A stretch of DNA of 6,915 nucleotides, taken from the NCBI GenBank assembly GCA_030668025.1, contig DAOUUT010000199.1:1-6915 (forward strand), in the 5' to 3' direction. Origin of the DNA: Promethearchaeota archaeon. GTDB taxonomy: Archaea > Asgardarchaeota > Lokiarchaeia > Sigynarchaeales > SOKP01. Both the position numbers and the translations under genes were made by a program. Every line of letters starts with the position of its first letter. The first letter of the stretch is position 1. This document shows, piece by piece, positions 1-5,324 of the stretch. The notes beneath the pieces were generated by a model. The model was given only the letters and a program-made list of their open reading frames with translations. It was not told the origin of the DNA and made no database searches.

Positions 1-588
1 ATGAGACTTTTTTACGACAATTCGTTAGAAGGAGAAGTTTCTTACTTGGATTTTGATTTAGTAGTGTGTTCAACAGGGATGATACCTTCAAAAGGTACAG
101 ATAAAATAATAAATGTAATGGGACTTAGTAAAGGACCCAATGGATTCCTTTCAGAAATTCACGGGTGTTTAAAACCTCAAGAAACTAAAGGATTAGGAAT
201 TTACATATGTGGGTGTGCTGCGGGACCAAAAAACATCCCATATTCCGTTTCTACAGCATTAGCCGCTGCAAGTAAAGCTGCTACATTGCTTTCTCACGAT
301 ACTATCGTTCAAGAGTTAATTATAGCTGAAGTTGATGAACTCCTCTGTGTGGGGTGTCATAGATGCGAAAAATTATGCGAATATCAAGCAATAATCGTAG
401 CCGAAGATGGCATTGCCGTTGTTGACGAGTTAAAATGTAAAGGATGTGGCGTGTGCGTTTCCTCGTGTCCAGCAAGGGCTATTGATTTAAAATATTACCG
501 GGATAAGCAATTTGAGGCAGAAATTAAAGGAATCACGAGCAGTGAAATCGAAGTTATGAAAAAAATATCAACCAAAATTGAAAATTAA
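1..588 (+). CDS. hdrA: Heterodisulfide reductase subunit A (HdrA), C-terminal part; 5' end outside window
   Basis: HdrA is the FAD and iron-sulfur subunit of heterodisulfide reductase-type complexes, the site of flavin-based electron bifurcation or confurcation in the cytoplasm. This fragment holds the last ~195 residues of a protein that is usually around 650 or longer. The first codon here is an ATG, but it falls inside the conserved flavoprotein fold, so I treat the gene as cut by the window edge. Visible: the DLVVCSTGMIPS strand (residues 19-30), the FAD-contact segment GIYICGCAAGPKNIPYSV (66-83), and two ferredoxin-type clusters, C116/C119/C122/C126 and C146/C149/C152/C156. The last cysteine of the first cluster is followed by Glu rather than the usual Pro. 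No in-frame UGA occurs in this part. The gene ends 21 bases before vhuD, its usual partner, indicating one operon. Confidence 0.93.
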   Translation: MRLFYDNSLEGEVSYLDFDLVVCSTGMIPSKGTDKIINVMGLSKGPNGFLSEIHGCLKPQETKGLGIYICGCAAGPKNIPYSVSTALAAASKAATLLSHDTIVQELIIAEVDELLCVGCHRCEKLCEYQAIIVAEDGIAVVDELKCKGCGVCVSSCPARAIDLKYYRDKQFEAEIKGITSSEIEVMKKISTKIEN

Positions 589-609
589 AGCGATTATAGG
601 CGAAAATAA

Positions 610-1038
610 ATGTCAAATAGCGTAAAAGAAAGAAATATTATTGCTTTTGGATGTGAAAAATGAGGATATTCCGTAGCAGATTTAACAGGCACTACGAGAA
701 AATCGTATTCTAGCACTTTCCATTTAATAAGAGTTAGATGTACTGGTAGAATTGGAATTCATTTAATAATGGAATGCTTTTTGAACGGAGCCGATGGGGT
801 AGCTATTATTTCTTGAAAAGAAGGTGAATGTGAGTTTGGAAAAGGAAACATGAATACATACGAACACGTAAAATTTTTAAAGATGTTGTTTAAACACTTA
901 GGCCTTTCTGAAGATAGGATTCAACAATATTTCTGCTCTGCTGCCGAAGTTGAAAATTTCCTTAATTCAGTAAAAGACATCACCAAAAAAATCGAAGCTC
1001 TTCCTCGTCTACCAAAACAAAAAATTAATCCGAAATAG
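610..1038 (+). CDS. vhuD: VhuD/MvhD-family hydrogenase delta subunit, selenoprotein with two UGA-encoded Sec
   Basis: VhuD/MvhD is the small [2Fe-2S] adaptor that passes electrons to HdrA from a hydrogenase, formate dehydrogenase or similar donor. Reading from ATG 610 with UGA as Sec gives 142 residues collinear with the family: FGCEKU (13-18) for the usual CNWC motif, ADLTGTTR, RVRCTGRI (central conserved Cys), NGADGVAIISU (59-69), EGECEFGKGN, and the C-terminal LFKHLGLSEDRIQQYFCSA. UGA codons lie at 661-663 (Sec18) and 814-816 (Sec69). Each sits where MvhD has a conserved Cys: the second of CxxC and the first of the GCHxGDCH motif. The frame otherwise stays open over the whole length. Sec-containing VhuD is known from Sec-using methanogens and, as I recall, reported in Lokiarchaeota. 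ATG 851 is merely internal Met81. A weak AGG lies upstream of ATG 610. A candidate SECIS follows the stop. Confidence 0.9.
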
Positions 1039-1100
1039 AATGACCCTTCTAAAAAAAAACGAGTTAGGAGGTAACTAACTCACAGCATCGAGTTTTCGGA
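1029..1100 (+). promoter_or_regulatory. Candidate 3'-UTR SECIS element for vhuD
   Basis: Archaeal SECIS elements usually sit in the 3' UTR, and a gene with two Sec codons must have one. Here a 7-bp outer helix (1029-1035 TCCGAAA with 1094-1100 TTTCGGA) encloses a perfect 7-bp hairpin (1061-1067 GAGTTAG with 1075-1081 CTAACTC, loop GAGGTAA). The outer helix overlaps the stop codon region. The 5' internal loop holds ATGA (1040-1043) and an A9 run (1051-1059); the 3' loop holds CGAG (1089-1092). ATGA opposite GA resembles the kink-turn core of eukaryotic-type SECIS. However, bases 1044-1050 do not pair convincingly just above that core, so the fit to a named consensus is incomplete. The inner hairpin could instead be part of a terminator, but no T-run follows it directly. 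Confidence 0.5.
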
Positions 1101-1103
1101 ATT

Positions 1104-1156
1104 ATTATGTAAAATATTTAATATAAATTATAAATTATAAAGAAATTAGTAAAAAA
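1104..1156 (+). promoter_or_regulatory. Very AT-rich leader of the FrhB-like gene, possible internal promoter
   Basis: The 53 bases before the FrhB-like start are almost entirely A/T and contain TATA-like stretches, including two overlapping copies of TAAATTATAA near 1124-1140. This would suit an archaeal promoter separate from the hdrA-vhuD transcript, placed after the vhuD 3' UTR structure. I see no clear purine-rich BRE and no Shine-Dalgarno sequence before ATG 1157, so the transcription start cannot be fixed by eye. Confidence 0.3.
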
Positions 1157-2650
1157 ATGGGCTCTGAGTCTAAATTTTCATGGGAAACCTTAAAAGATGT
1201 AGCTGTTACCTTAGATTCATATAAGATCCGCTCGTTAATTGATGCTAAGCAAGAAATCTTAAATGCAGGCATCTATAGCGAAGATCAATACTCTAAATTG
1301 TTGTTCAAAATGTTTGATGAAGAACATTTGAAGTATAGACTTTTTAATTATTTAAATCAACACAATTCCAATAATTTTGATTCCATTAAACAATTTTCCA
1401 AGAAAAACTCCATAGATGTCAGGAAAACTCTTAGTTTATTAGAATTATTGAAGAATGAAAACCTTGTAGTAGTCAATAAAATCACTGAAACAATAGAAGA
1501 GAATAATAACGAGATTAAAACTACAGTTTTTAAGGATTTCGATATTCAAAGCTGTTTTGTTAACCCTTCAGAAGTAAAATCGATTTACGAACCAGTTAGC
1601 GCCGTATTTGAGTCAAATATCTGTTCTGGATGCGGTTTATGCGCCGGCGTTTGTCCTGTAAATTGTTTAAATATTTATAATGGTTTTGGTAAATTAGACG
1701 AAGACATATGTATCAAATGCGGAATGTGCTATTTTGTATGCCCTCGTACGTATTTACCCGTCGATATCTTGAACATGACTCAAGGAAACTCTTCAGAAAT
1801 TAAAAGCGTTTCTGTAATTGGACATTACATAGAAATTTATTCAGCAAGAACTAAAATTAAAAGTATTGCTAAAGTATGTCAGGATGGTGGAATTACCAGT
1901 ACTTGCCTACATTACCTTTTTGACTCAAACCAAATCGATCTAGCAGTAGGTGCAAAAATGAGCGGAACTCCGTGGAGGCCTGAACCGATAGTAGTACAAA
2001 ATAAAGACGATATTCTTTTAACAACCGGAACAAAATACGTAAATAACCCAACCTTGAGAGCGTTAAAAGATTTAAACAACAATCAAACCAAATTAGCAGT
2101 TGTTGGAGTTCCTTGCATGATGCAAGGGCTATTAAAATCAAAAATTTATAATATCGATATACCCGCGTTAAATCAAATCAAATATCGTATAGGTATCTTC
2201 TGTATGGAGTCCTTCTCGTACGAATCCTTTTTAAAAATCTGCGAAGTTTTAAAAGTTAACGTAAAGGATGTAAGAAAAACCGATATAAATAAGGGGAAAT
2301 TTTTTATTTATACTAATTCTGGGGATGAATTAACGGTCCCTATTAAAGAGATTGGGCATCTAGCCCGAGATGATTGCGAAGTATGCTTTGATCTGACCTC
2401 AGAAGCAGCAGATATTTCTATTGGTTCTATTGGGTCCCCATCAGGTTGGAATACGGTTCTTATAAGAACCCAAATAGGGAAAGATTTATATAACGGCCTA
2501 ATCGAAAACGATTTAATTGAGTCCAAAAAGATTAAAGATGTTAAACCCGGATTACCTCTTCTCGAAAAGATTGCTAAATCCAAAAGAAACAAATGTACTA
2601 AACATATCGATAAAAAGAAAAATGAGAATATAAGATACCCTCGATATTAG
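1157..2650 (+). CDS. FrhB/FdhB-family F420 hydrogenase/dehydrogenase beta-like iron-sulfur flavoprotein with N-terminal extension
   Basis: FrhB-type subunits carry FAD and [4Fe-4S] clusters and oxidise or reduce coenzyme F420 or a ferredoxin-like carrier. In this 497-residue protein a ferredoxin domain has C156/C159/C162/C166 and C185/C188/C191/C195. It is followed by the FrhB body: KVCQDGGITSTCLHYLF (239-255), GTKYVNNPTL (291-300), VVGVPCMMQGLL (315-326), CMESFSYESF (349-358), and the diagnostic DDCEVCFD...ADISIGSIGSPSGWNTV (405-434). These match the FrhB/FpoF family. The first ~150 residues are extra. Residues ~60-108 look like a winged-helix fold (helices, then LLKNENLVVV), which is an inference. 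The gene follows hdrA and vhuD, so it probably encodes the electron-input or output partner of that Hdr complex. Whether F420 or ferredoxin is the substrate cannot be told. The start is ATG 1157; no SD is visible. Residues 474-492 are Lys-rich. Confidence 0.88.
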   Translation: MGSESKFSWETLKDVAVTLDSYKIRSLIDAKQEILNAGIYSEDQYSKLLFKMFDEEHLKYRLFNYLNQHNSNNFDSIKQFSKKNSIDVRKTLSLLELLKNENLVVVNKITETIEENNNEIKTTVFKDFDIQSCFVNPSEVKSIYEPVSAVFESNICSGCGLCAGVCPVNCLNIYNGFGKLDEDICIKCGMCYFVCPRTYLPVDILNMTQGNSSEIKSVSVIGHYIEIYSARTKIKSIAKVCQDGGITSTCLHYLFDSNQIDLAVGAKMSGTPWRPEPIVVQNKDDILLTTGTKYVNNPTLRALKDLNNNQTKLAVVGVPCMMQGLLKSKIYNIDIPALNQIKYRIGIFCMESFSYESFLKICEVLKVNVKDVRKTDINKGKFFIYTNSGDELTVPIKEIGHLARDDCEVCFDLTSEAADISIGSIGSPSGWNTVLIRTQIGKDLYNGLIENDLIESKKIKDVKPGLPLLEKIAKSKRNKCTKHIDKKKNENIRYPRY

Positions 2651-2765
2651 ATATTAGAATTTCTCAAAATTTTTCTCAAATATTCCTACTTCCTTTATAA
2701 ACCATAAAATTAATATTAAATTTCATATTTAGAATTATATCATTAAGTAATAATTTAGAGTAAAA
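2651..2765 (+). promoter_or_regulatory. Intergenic region with likely ribosomal operon promoter
   Basis: This 115-base gap separates the redox genes from the ribosomal genes. A TATA-like TTTATAAA lies at 2694-2701, which would place a transcription start near 2720-2728 and leave a leader of about 40 bases before ATG 2766. Before it are T-rich runs (TTTCTCAAAATTTTTCTCAAA, 2660-2680) that could end the upstream transcript. A short tandem GATATTA duplication spans the frhB-like stop (2643-2656). Confidence 0.4.
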
Positions 2766-3263
2766 ATGAGCTTAACTACAAGACCTACCAACTTTCGGGA
2801 AAAATTATTCTTTCGCAAGCTTCGGAGTCAAGTCGATGGAAACGCGAAAGTTGAACAAGGATTAACTCAAATAAGGGGAATTGGAAGAAGATTCGCTCAA
2901 GCAATTATTGTAGTCGCAGGTATAAACCCTGATATAAGAATTGGAGCCCTCCCTGAAAAGGATTTAAACAGAATTGAAGAAATTATTATAGATCCGATTA
3001 CAAATGGTATCCCCGCGTATATGGTTAATCGTAAAAAAGATCTAGTTACCGGAGAAAATTTACACATCTTTGGAAATAGGCTTGAATTATCAATAAGACG
3101 CGATATAGATAGAATGAAGCGGATTAGAAGCTATAAAGGAGTACGACACCACCAAGGACTGAAAGTAAGAGGTCAAAAAACTAAAAGCACTGGACGACAT
3201 GGACTAGTAGTCGGCGTATTGAGAAGAAGATTCAAAGGGGTAAAAGGGGCAAAAAAAGAATAA
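2766..3263 (+). CDS. rps13: Small ribosomal subunit protein uS13 (archaeal type)
   Basis: uS13 sits at the head of the 30S subunit, contacting 16S rRNA, uS19 and the P-site tRNA. The 165-residue product shows the helix-two-turn-helix segment QIRGIGRRFAQAI (35-47), then RRDIDRMKRIRSYKGVRHH (111-129) and GLKVRGQKTKSTGR (131-144). The latter is the basic family signature, with GQKTK followed by T/S-GR. The length is near that of archaeal homologues; a short Lys/Arg-rich tail (RRRFKGVKGAKKE) ends the protein. ATG 2766 fits, because residues directly after it (FREKLFFRKLR) already align as the archaeal N-terminus. The gene is first in the archaeal order uS13-uS4-uS11. Its stop codon is part of the SD sequence for uS4, suggesting translational coupling. 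Confidence 0.97.
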   Translation: MSLTTRPTNFREKLFFRKLRSQVDGNAKVEQGLTQIRGIGRRFAQAIIVVAGINPDIRIGALPEKDLNRIEEIIIDPITNGIPAYMVNRKKDLVTGENLHIFGNRLELSIRRDIDRMKRIRSYKGVRHHQGLKVRGQKTKSTGRHGLVVGVLRRRFKGVKGAKKE

Positions 3264-3277
3264 GGTGATAAAAAATC
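3263..3277 (+). promoter_or_regulatory. Strong Shine-Dalgarno and AUC start codon of uS4
   Basis: AGGTGAT (3263-3269) is the longest match in the window to the anti-SD end of archaeal 16S rRNA and overlaps the uS13 stop codon. Five A residues separate it from ATC 3275-3277, a normal start distance. In the uS4 frame an in-frame TAA lies at 3269-3271, so the only codons available before the conserved GDPR motif are AAA and ATC. The SD position therefore selects ATC 3275 as the initiation codon. Confidence 0.7.
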
Positions 3278-3778
3278 GGAGATCCTAGACGCTTAAAAAA
3301 AAAATTTAAAAAACCAAAACATCCCTTTCAAAAAGAAAGGCTGGCTGAAGAACTTGAATTTCTAGGAAAATACGGACTTAGAAATAAACGAGAGTTCTGG
3401 AAAATGCGTACCACGCTAGGTAATTGGAGAAGTATAGCACGAAAATCAAGATCATTATCAAAAGAAAGATCAGCAGAAGTTCAAGAAACGTTAAGTAAGA
3501 AGTTAATCAGACTCGGCGTAGTAGGTCCAGAAGCAAGATTCGAAGATATATTATCGCTCACTGTAGAGGACTTATTAAAAAGAAGACTACAAACTATTGT
3601 CTTTGATAAAGGGTTTGCGAAAACAATCTATCAAGCGAGACAATTTATTGTTCACGGCCACATTCAAGTAATAGGAAAGAAAATAAACGCCCCTTCTTAC
3701 ATTGTAAAAAAAGAGGAAGAAGATTTCATTAGCTACGCTCCCAGTAGCCCTCTATCAATAGTTAAAGAAAAAAGTTAA
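3275..3778 (+). CDS. rps4: Small ribosomal subunit protein uS4 (archaeal type), apparent AUC start
   Basis: uS4 is a primary 16S rRNA binder that nucleates the 30S body. From ATC 3275 the frame gives 167 residues with the archaeal N-terminus: [10 protein letters not shown] (2-11), [30 protein letters not shown] (15-44), then the S4 RNA-binding domain [20 protein letters not shown] (103-122), with [19 protein letters not shown] after it. Archaeal uS4 proteins begin MGDPR, so the expected ATG is ATC here. The next ATG (3404) would remove 43 conserved residues and is not credible as the true start. Either an AUC near-cognate start is used, helped by a strong SD, or a single-base error or mutation changed ATG to ATC. 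The gene lies 11 bases after the uS13 stop and 13 before uS11, so the three form one transcript. Confidence 0.93.
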   Translation: MGDPRRLKKKFKKPKHPFQKERLAEELEFLGKYGLRNKREFWKMRTTLGNWRSIARKSRSLSKERSAEVQETLSKKLIRLGVVGPEARFEDILSLTVEDLLKRRLQTIVFDKGFAKTIYQARQFIVHGHIQVIGKKINAPSYIVKKEEEDFISYAPSSPLSIVKEKS

Positions 3779-3791
3779 TGAGATAATTAAT

Positions 3792-4190
3792 ATGAGTAAA
3801 AAAGAACAATTAAAGTGGGCAATCGTTCACGTCTTTAGCAGCTACAACAATACTATTGTTACTGCCACCGATCTTAGCGGGGCTGAAACGTTCGCAAAAT
3901 GTACTGGCGGTATGGTGGTTAAAGCTTCCCGCGACGAATCGAATCCATACGCGGCAATGCAGTGCGGGTTCCGCGTGGCTAACGATCTTAAAGATAAAGG
4001 CGTTTTGGGCGTTCACATTAAAGTAAGAGCGCCGGGGGGGAATAAAAGCCAAACGCCCGGACCTGGAGCTCAAGCATGCATACGAGCACTTGCCCGTTCT
4101 GGTCTACGCGTAGGGAGGATAGAAGAAGTCACCCCTAAATCTCATGACCATTGTAGACGTAAAGGCGGCCATCGCGGGAGGAGGGTTTAA
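3792..4190 (+). CDS. rps11: Small ribosomal subunit protein uS11 (archaeal type)
   Basis: uS11 lies on the 30S platform next to the mRNA exit site. The 132-residue product is full length and well conserved: [22 protein letters not shown] (9-30), [18 protein letters not shown] (39-56), [10 protein letters not shown] (74-83), [21 protein letters not shown] (88-108), and the rRNA-binding tail [12 protein letters not shown]. In the tail the usual archaeal HDGTR is HDHCR. By hand count, 60-base blocks between 3901 and 4140 contain 48-58% G+C, against about 32% in a uS4 block (3541-3600), so composition and codon choice differ sharply from its operon neighbours. The start is ATG 3792, with only a weak GAGAT upstream. 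The gene ends the ribosomal unit; rpoD and eL18, which often follow in archaea, are not here. Confidence 0.97.
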   Translation: MSKKEQLKWAIVHVFSSYNNTIVTATDLSGAETFAKCTGGMVVKASRDESNPYAAMQCGFRVANDLKDKGVLGVHIKVRAPGGNKSQTPGPGAQACIRALARSGLRVGRIEEVTPKSHDHCRRKGGHRGRRV

Positions 4191-4195
4191 AGGAG

Positions 4196-4252
4196 AGCTC
4201 TCTTTGCCAATCTGGCAGAGCTATTTCTTAGAATTCTTTTTTCCTTTATTTA
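4196..4252 (+). terminator. Hairpin plus T-rich tract after uS11
   Basis: An outer stem AGCTCT/AGAGCT (4196-4201 with 4217-4222) and an inner stem GCCA/TGGC (4206-4209 with 4213-4216) enclose an ATC loop, with a CTTT bulge on the 5' side. T-rich sequence follows (4224-4252, including TTTTTTCC). It starts six bases after the uS11 stop and overlaps the stop of the convergent minus-strand gene. Archaeal termination relies mainly on T-tracts, so the hairpin may serve mainly as a 3'-end stabiliser. Confidence 0.55.
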
Positions 4253-4553
4253 GGTACTTCTTATCAAATTTTTCTTTCTGTTCATAGTACATATTGATAT
4301 AATCATTTTGCCATCTATTTTCTGCACTTCCATGTGCGGGGTACCAGATGCGATCGTTTTCATGACATTCAGTGCAATACCACTCATCGTGAATTTCGAT
4401 ATATATCATATCATTCTCTTGATTTGAACAACGAGCGCACTCACAAATAGATCTACTCATAAGACTAAAGAGCTTATGTTTCGTTCCTTCTAAGTAGTAT
4501 AATTCTACTTCTTCTTCAGGTGGTATCTCAGCAAAAATGTTCCTAAAACCCAA
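4221..4553 (-). CDS. Small zinc-ribbon protein, function unknown
   Basis: I do not recognise the family. The 110-residue product has a putative zinc ribbon made of C39-x2-C42 and C60-x2-C63, with a further C37. An acidic N-terminal stretch (PPEEEVELYYLEG, 11-23) precedes it, and the tail is Tyr- and Lys-rich (EQKEKFDKKYLNKGKKNSKK). The second knuckle reads HDEWYCTECHEND, typical of small nucleic-acid or protein-binding ribbons. The only start codon between the upstream in-frame stop and the conserved part is TTG (complement of 4551-4553). A purine-rich AAAGAGG sits immediately before it, rather too close for an ideal SD. The next start, ATG at Met32, would trim the acidic segment but keep the ribbon. 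It is convergent with uS11 and ends inside the shared hairpin. Coding status is likely because of the ordered Cys pairs. Confidence 0.65.
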   Translation of the reverse strand: MGFRNIFAEIPPEEEVELYYLEGTKHKLFSLMSRSICECARCSNQENDMIYIEIHDEWYCTECHENDRIWYPAHGSAENRWQNDYINMYYEQKEKFDKKYLNKGKKNSKK

Positions 4554-4596
4554 CCTCTTTCTCTAAATCAAGTCTTCTCTTTATTTCTTTTTTTTC

Positions 4597-4779
4597 TTAA
4601 GGATCTATAATTTTATCTAAGTTCTTCAATATATTTTTAAGATATTCTATTAACTCTTCTTTAATGTTATTTAAAACACTTTTATTTACTTTTTCTATTA
4701 ATGATTCCTTAATCATCCCAACCTGTGATGATTCTGGGATATTTAGAACCTTTATTAGATCATTTCCGTCGACTTTCAA
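4597..4779 (-). pseudogene. Fragment resembling the C-terminus of a bacterial-type (class II) CCA-adding enzyme / poly(A) polymerase
   Basis: The 60-residue frame reads VDGNDLIKVLNIPESSQVG, then MIKESLIEKV, then N-x-KEELIEYLKN. This matches, from memory, the small C-terminal domain of class II tRNA nucleotidyltransferases (pattern xxGxDLhxxLxIxxGxxhGxhhxxLhExV...NxKEELhxxI). Archaea normally use the unrelated class I CCA enzyme, so this would be an acquired gene. The catalytic nucleotidyltransferase and HD parts that should precede it are absent: an in-frame stop lies 27 bases upstream (4804-4806). The only conventional start is TTG 4777-4779, without a good SD. It is either a decayed remnant or a stand-alone mini-gene. 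The usual domain length is about 60 residues, so this last domain looks complete. Confidence 0.45.
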
Positions 4780-4785
4780 AATTAG

Positions 4786-4917
4786 CTTCTTAGAATTGCC
4801 CTTTTACAGAGAGGTACGGGAGAATTTTTAATAACTATAGCAACCCTTCCAAATATTAGTAAAGAGATATTAGCGAATAATTTAGGGGTTTTAGCTTCTG
4901 TTGACTTTTTTTTCTAA
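4786..4917 (+). pseudogene. Possible short coding remnant, unidentified
   Basis: After an in-frame TAG (4783-4785) the plus strand reads 43 codons to TAA 4915-4917. The translation looks protein-like, with RGTGEFLITIATLPNISKEI followed by LANNLGVLASVDFFF. There is no ATG, GTG or TTG in frame (only ATT 4795), so if it is coding it is the tail of a truncated gene. The opposite strand here is the start of the CCA-enzyme-like fragment, so this may mark a rearrangement junction. I do not recognise the family, and chance openness over 43 codons is possible. Confidence 0.2.
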
Positions 4918-4940
4918 TTTGCAAATATTTAAATTATGTC

Positions 4941-4960
4941 GGTAAGATTATAATATTACC
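4941..4960. promoter_or_regulatory. Operator-like 20-bp palindrome upstream of the small gene at 5050
   Basis: GGTAA (4941-4945) and TTACC (4956-4960) flank the self-complementary ATTATAAT (4947-4954). The whole 20 bases form an inverted repeat with one mismatched pair. A TATA-like ATATTTAAAT lies at 4925-4934, so a transcription start would fall near 4955-4962, inside the palindrome. A dimeric repressor bound there would block initiation. The leader to ATG 5050 would then be about 90 bases. Confidence 0.35.
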
Positions 4961-5049
4961 AAAATCAATAGTCAAAAATTAGTTACTTATAATGATGGTT
5001 ACAATTTTTCATGAAGTAGAATCTTAAATAATGCAAAAAGGAAGTAGAT

Positions 5050-5304
5050 ATGGTTAAAGAAGTTAAAAAATATAGAACAACAGACGGAAAAGAATTTGAT
5101 GCGAAATGGAAGGCAGAGAGTTATGAAAAGATTTTTGAGATTGTAAAACGAGTTTCAAATATTTTTGGTATGGGAGGATTCCATAAGAACTATTTTAGGG
5201 AAATTATCGAAAATAGAAAAGAATTAGGAAATTATCTTCTCGAAATTAAAGATTTTGATCCAAGAGGTCTTGACCTTTTTTTTGGAGAAAAAAAGAAATA
5301 TTAA
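5050..5304 (+). CDS. Small hypothetical protein (84 aa)
   Basis: I do not recognise the family. The 84-residue product is charged and soluble, with no signal or membrane segment. Its opening KKYRTTDGKEFDAKWKAESYE (6-26) follows the layout Y-x-TxDGKEFxxxxxAxxYE, a pattern I associate with small proteins of phages and mobile elements, though this is only an impression. The rest looks helical (EKIFEIVKRVSNIF), with a Gly-rich turn GMGG, then helices (FREIIENRKELGNYLLEIKDF) and the tail DPRGLDLFFGEKKKY. The start ATG 5050 has AGGAAG (5039-5044) upstream, an acceptable SD. It sits behind an operator-like palindrome and directly ahead of a broken HNH gene, so it may be the surviving member of a decayed mobile or defence module. 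Confidence 0.6.
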   Translation: MVKEVKKYRTTDGKEFDAKWKAESYEKIFEIVKRVSNIFGMGGFHKNYFREIIENRKELGNYLLEIKDFDPRGLDLFFGEKKKY

Positions 5305-5324
5305 TTTTTAAGGCATTTTAAAAA

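Noticed and set aside
850..1038. Separate 62-residue gene starting at ATG 850
   Set aside because: It is the C-terminal third of VhuD; the upstream frame continues through two UGA codons with clear family similarity.
1061..1081. Hairpin after vhuD as a simple terminator
   Set aside because: No T-run follows it directly, and it is nested within an outer helix; it fits better as part of an RNA element needed for Sec insertion.
1893..2141. Minus-strand open frame inside the FrhB-like gene
   Set aside because: It is antisense to a well-conserved coding region, with no protein-family features.
2308..2592. Minus-strand open frame inside the FrhB-like gene, 3' part
   Set aside because: It is a shadow of the conserved plus-strand gene; its composition is not protein-like and no start signal is seen.
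3266..3289. GTG-started seven-codon upstream frame before uS4
   Set aside because: It lies in another frame and the GTG is inside the Shine-Dalgarno sequence; it cannot supply the uS4 start.
3404..3778. uS4 starting at ATG 3404
   Set aside because: This would drop 43 residues that match the conserved archaeal uS4 N-terminus encoded just upstream in the same frame.
3810..4073. Minus-strand open frame inside uS11
   Set aside because: It lies wholly antisense to a universally conserved ribosomal gene, and its openness follows from the GC-rich codons there.
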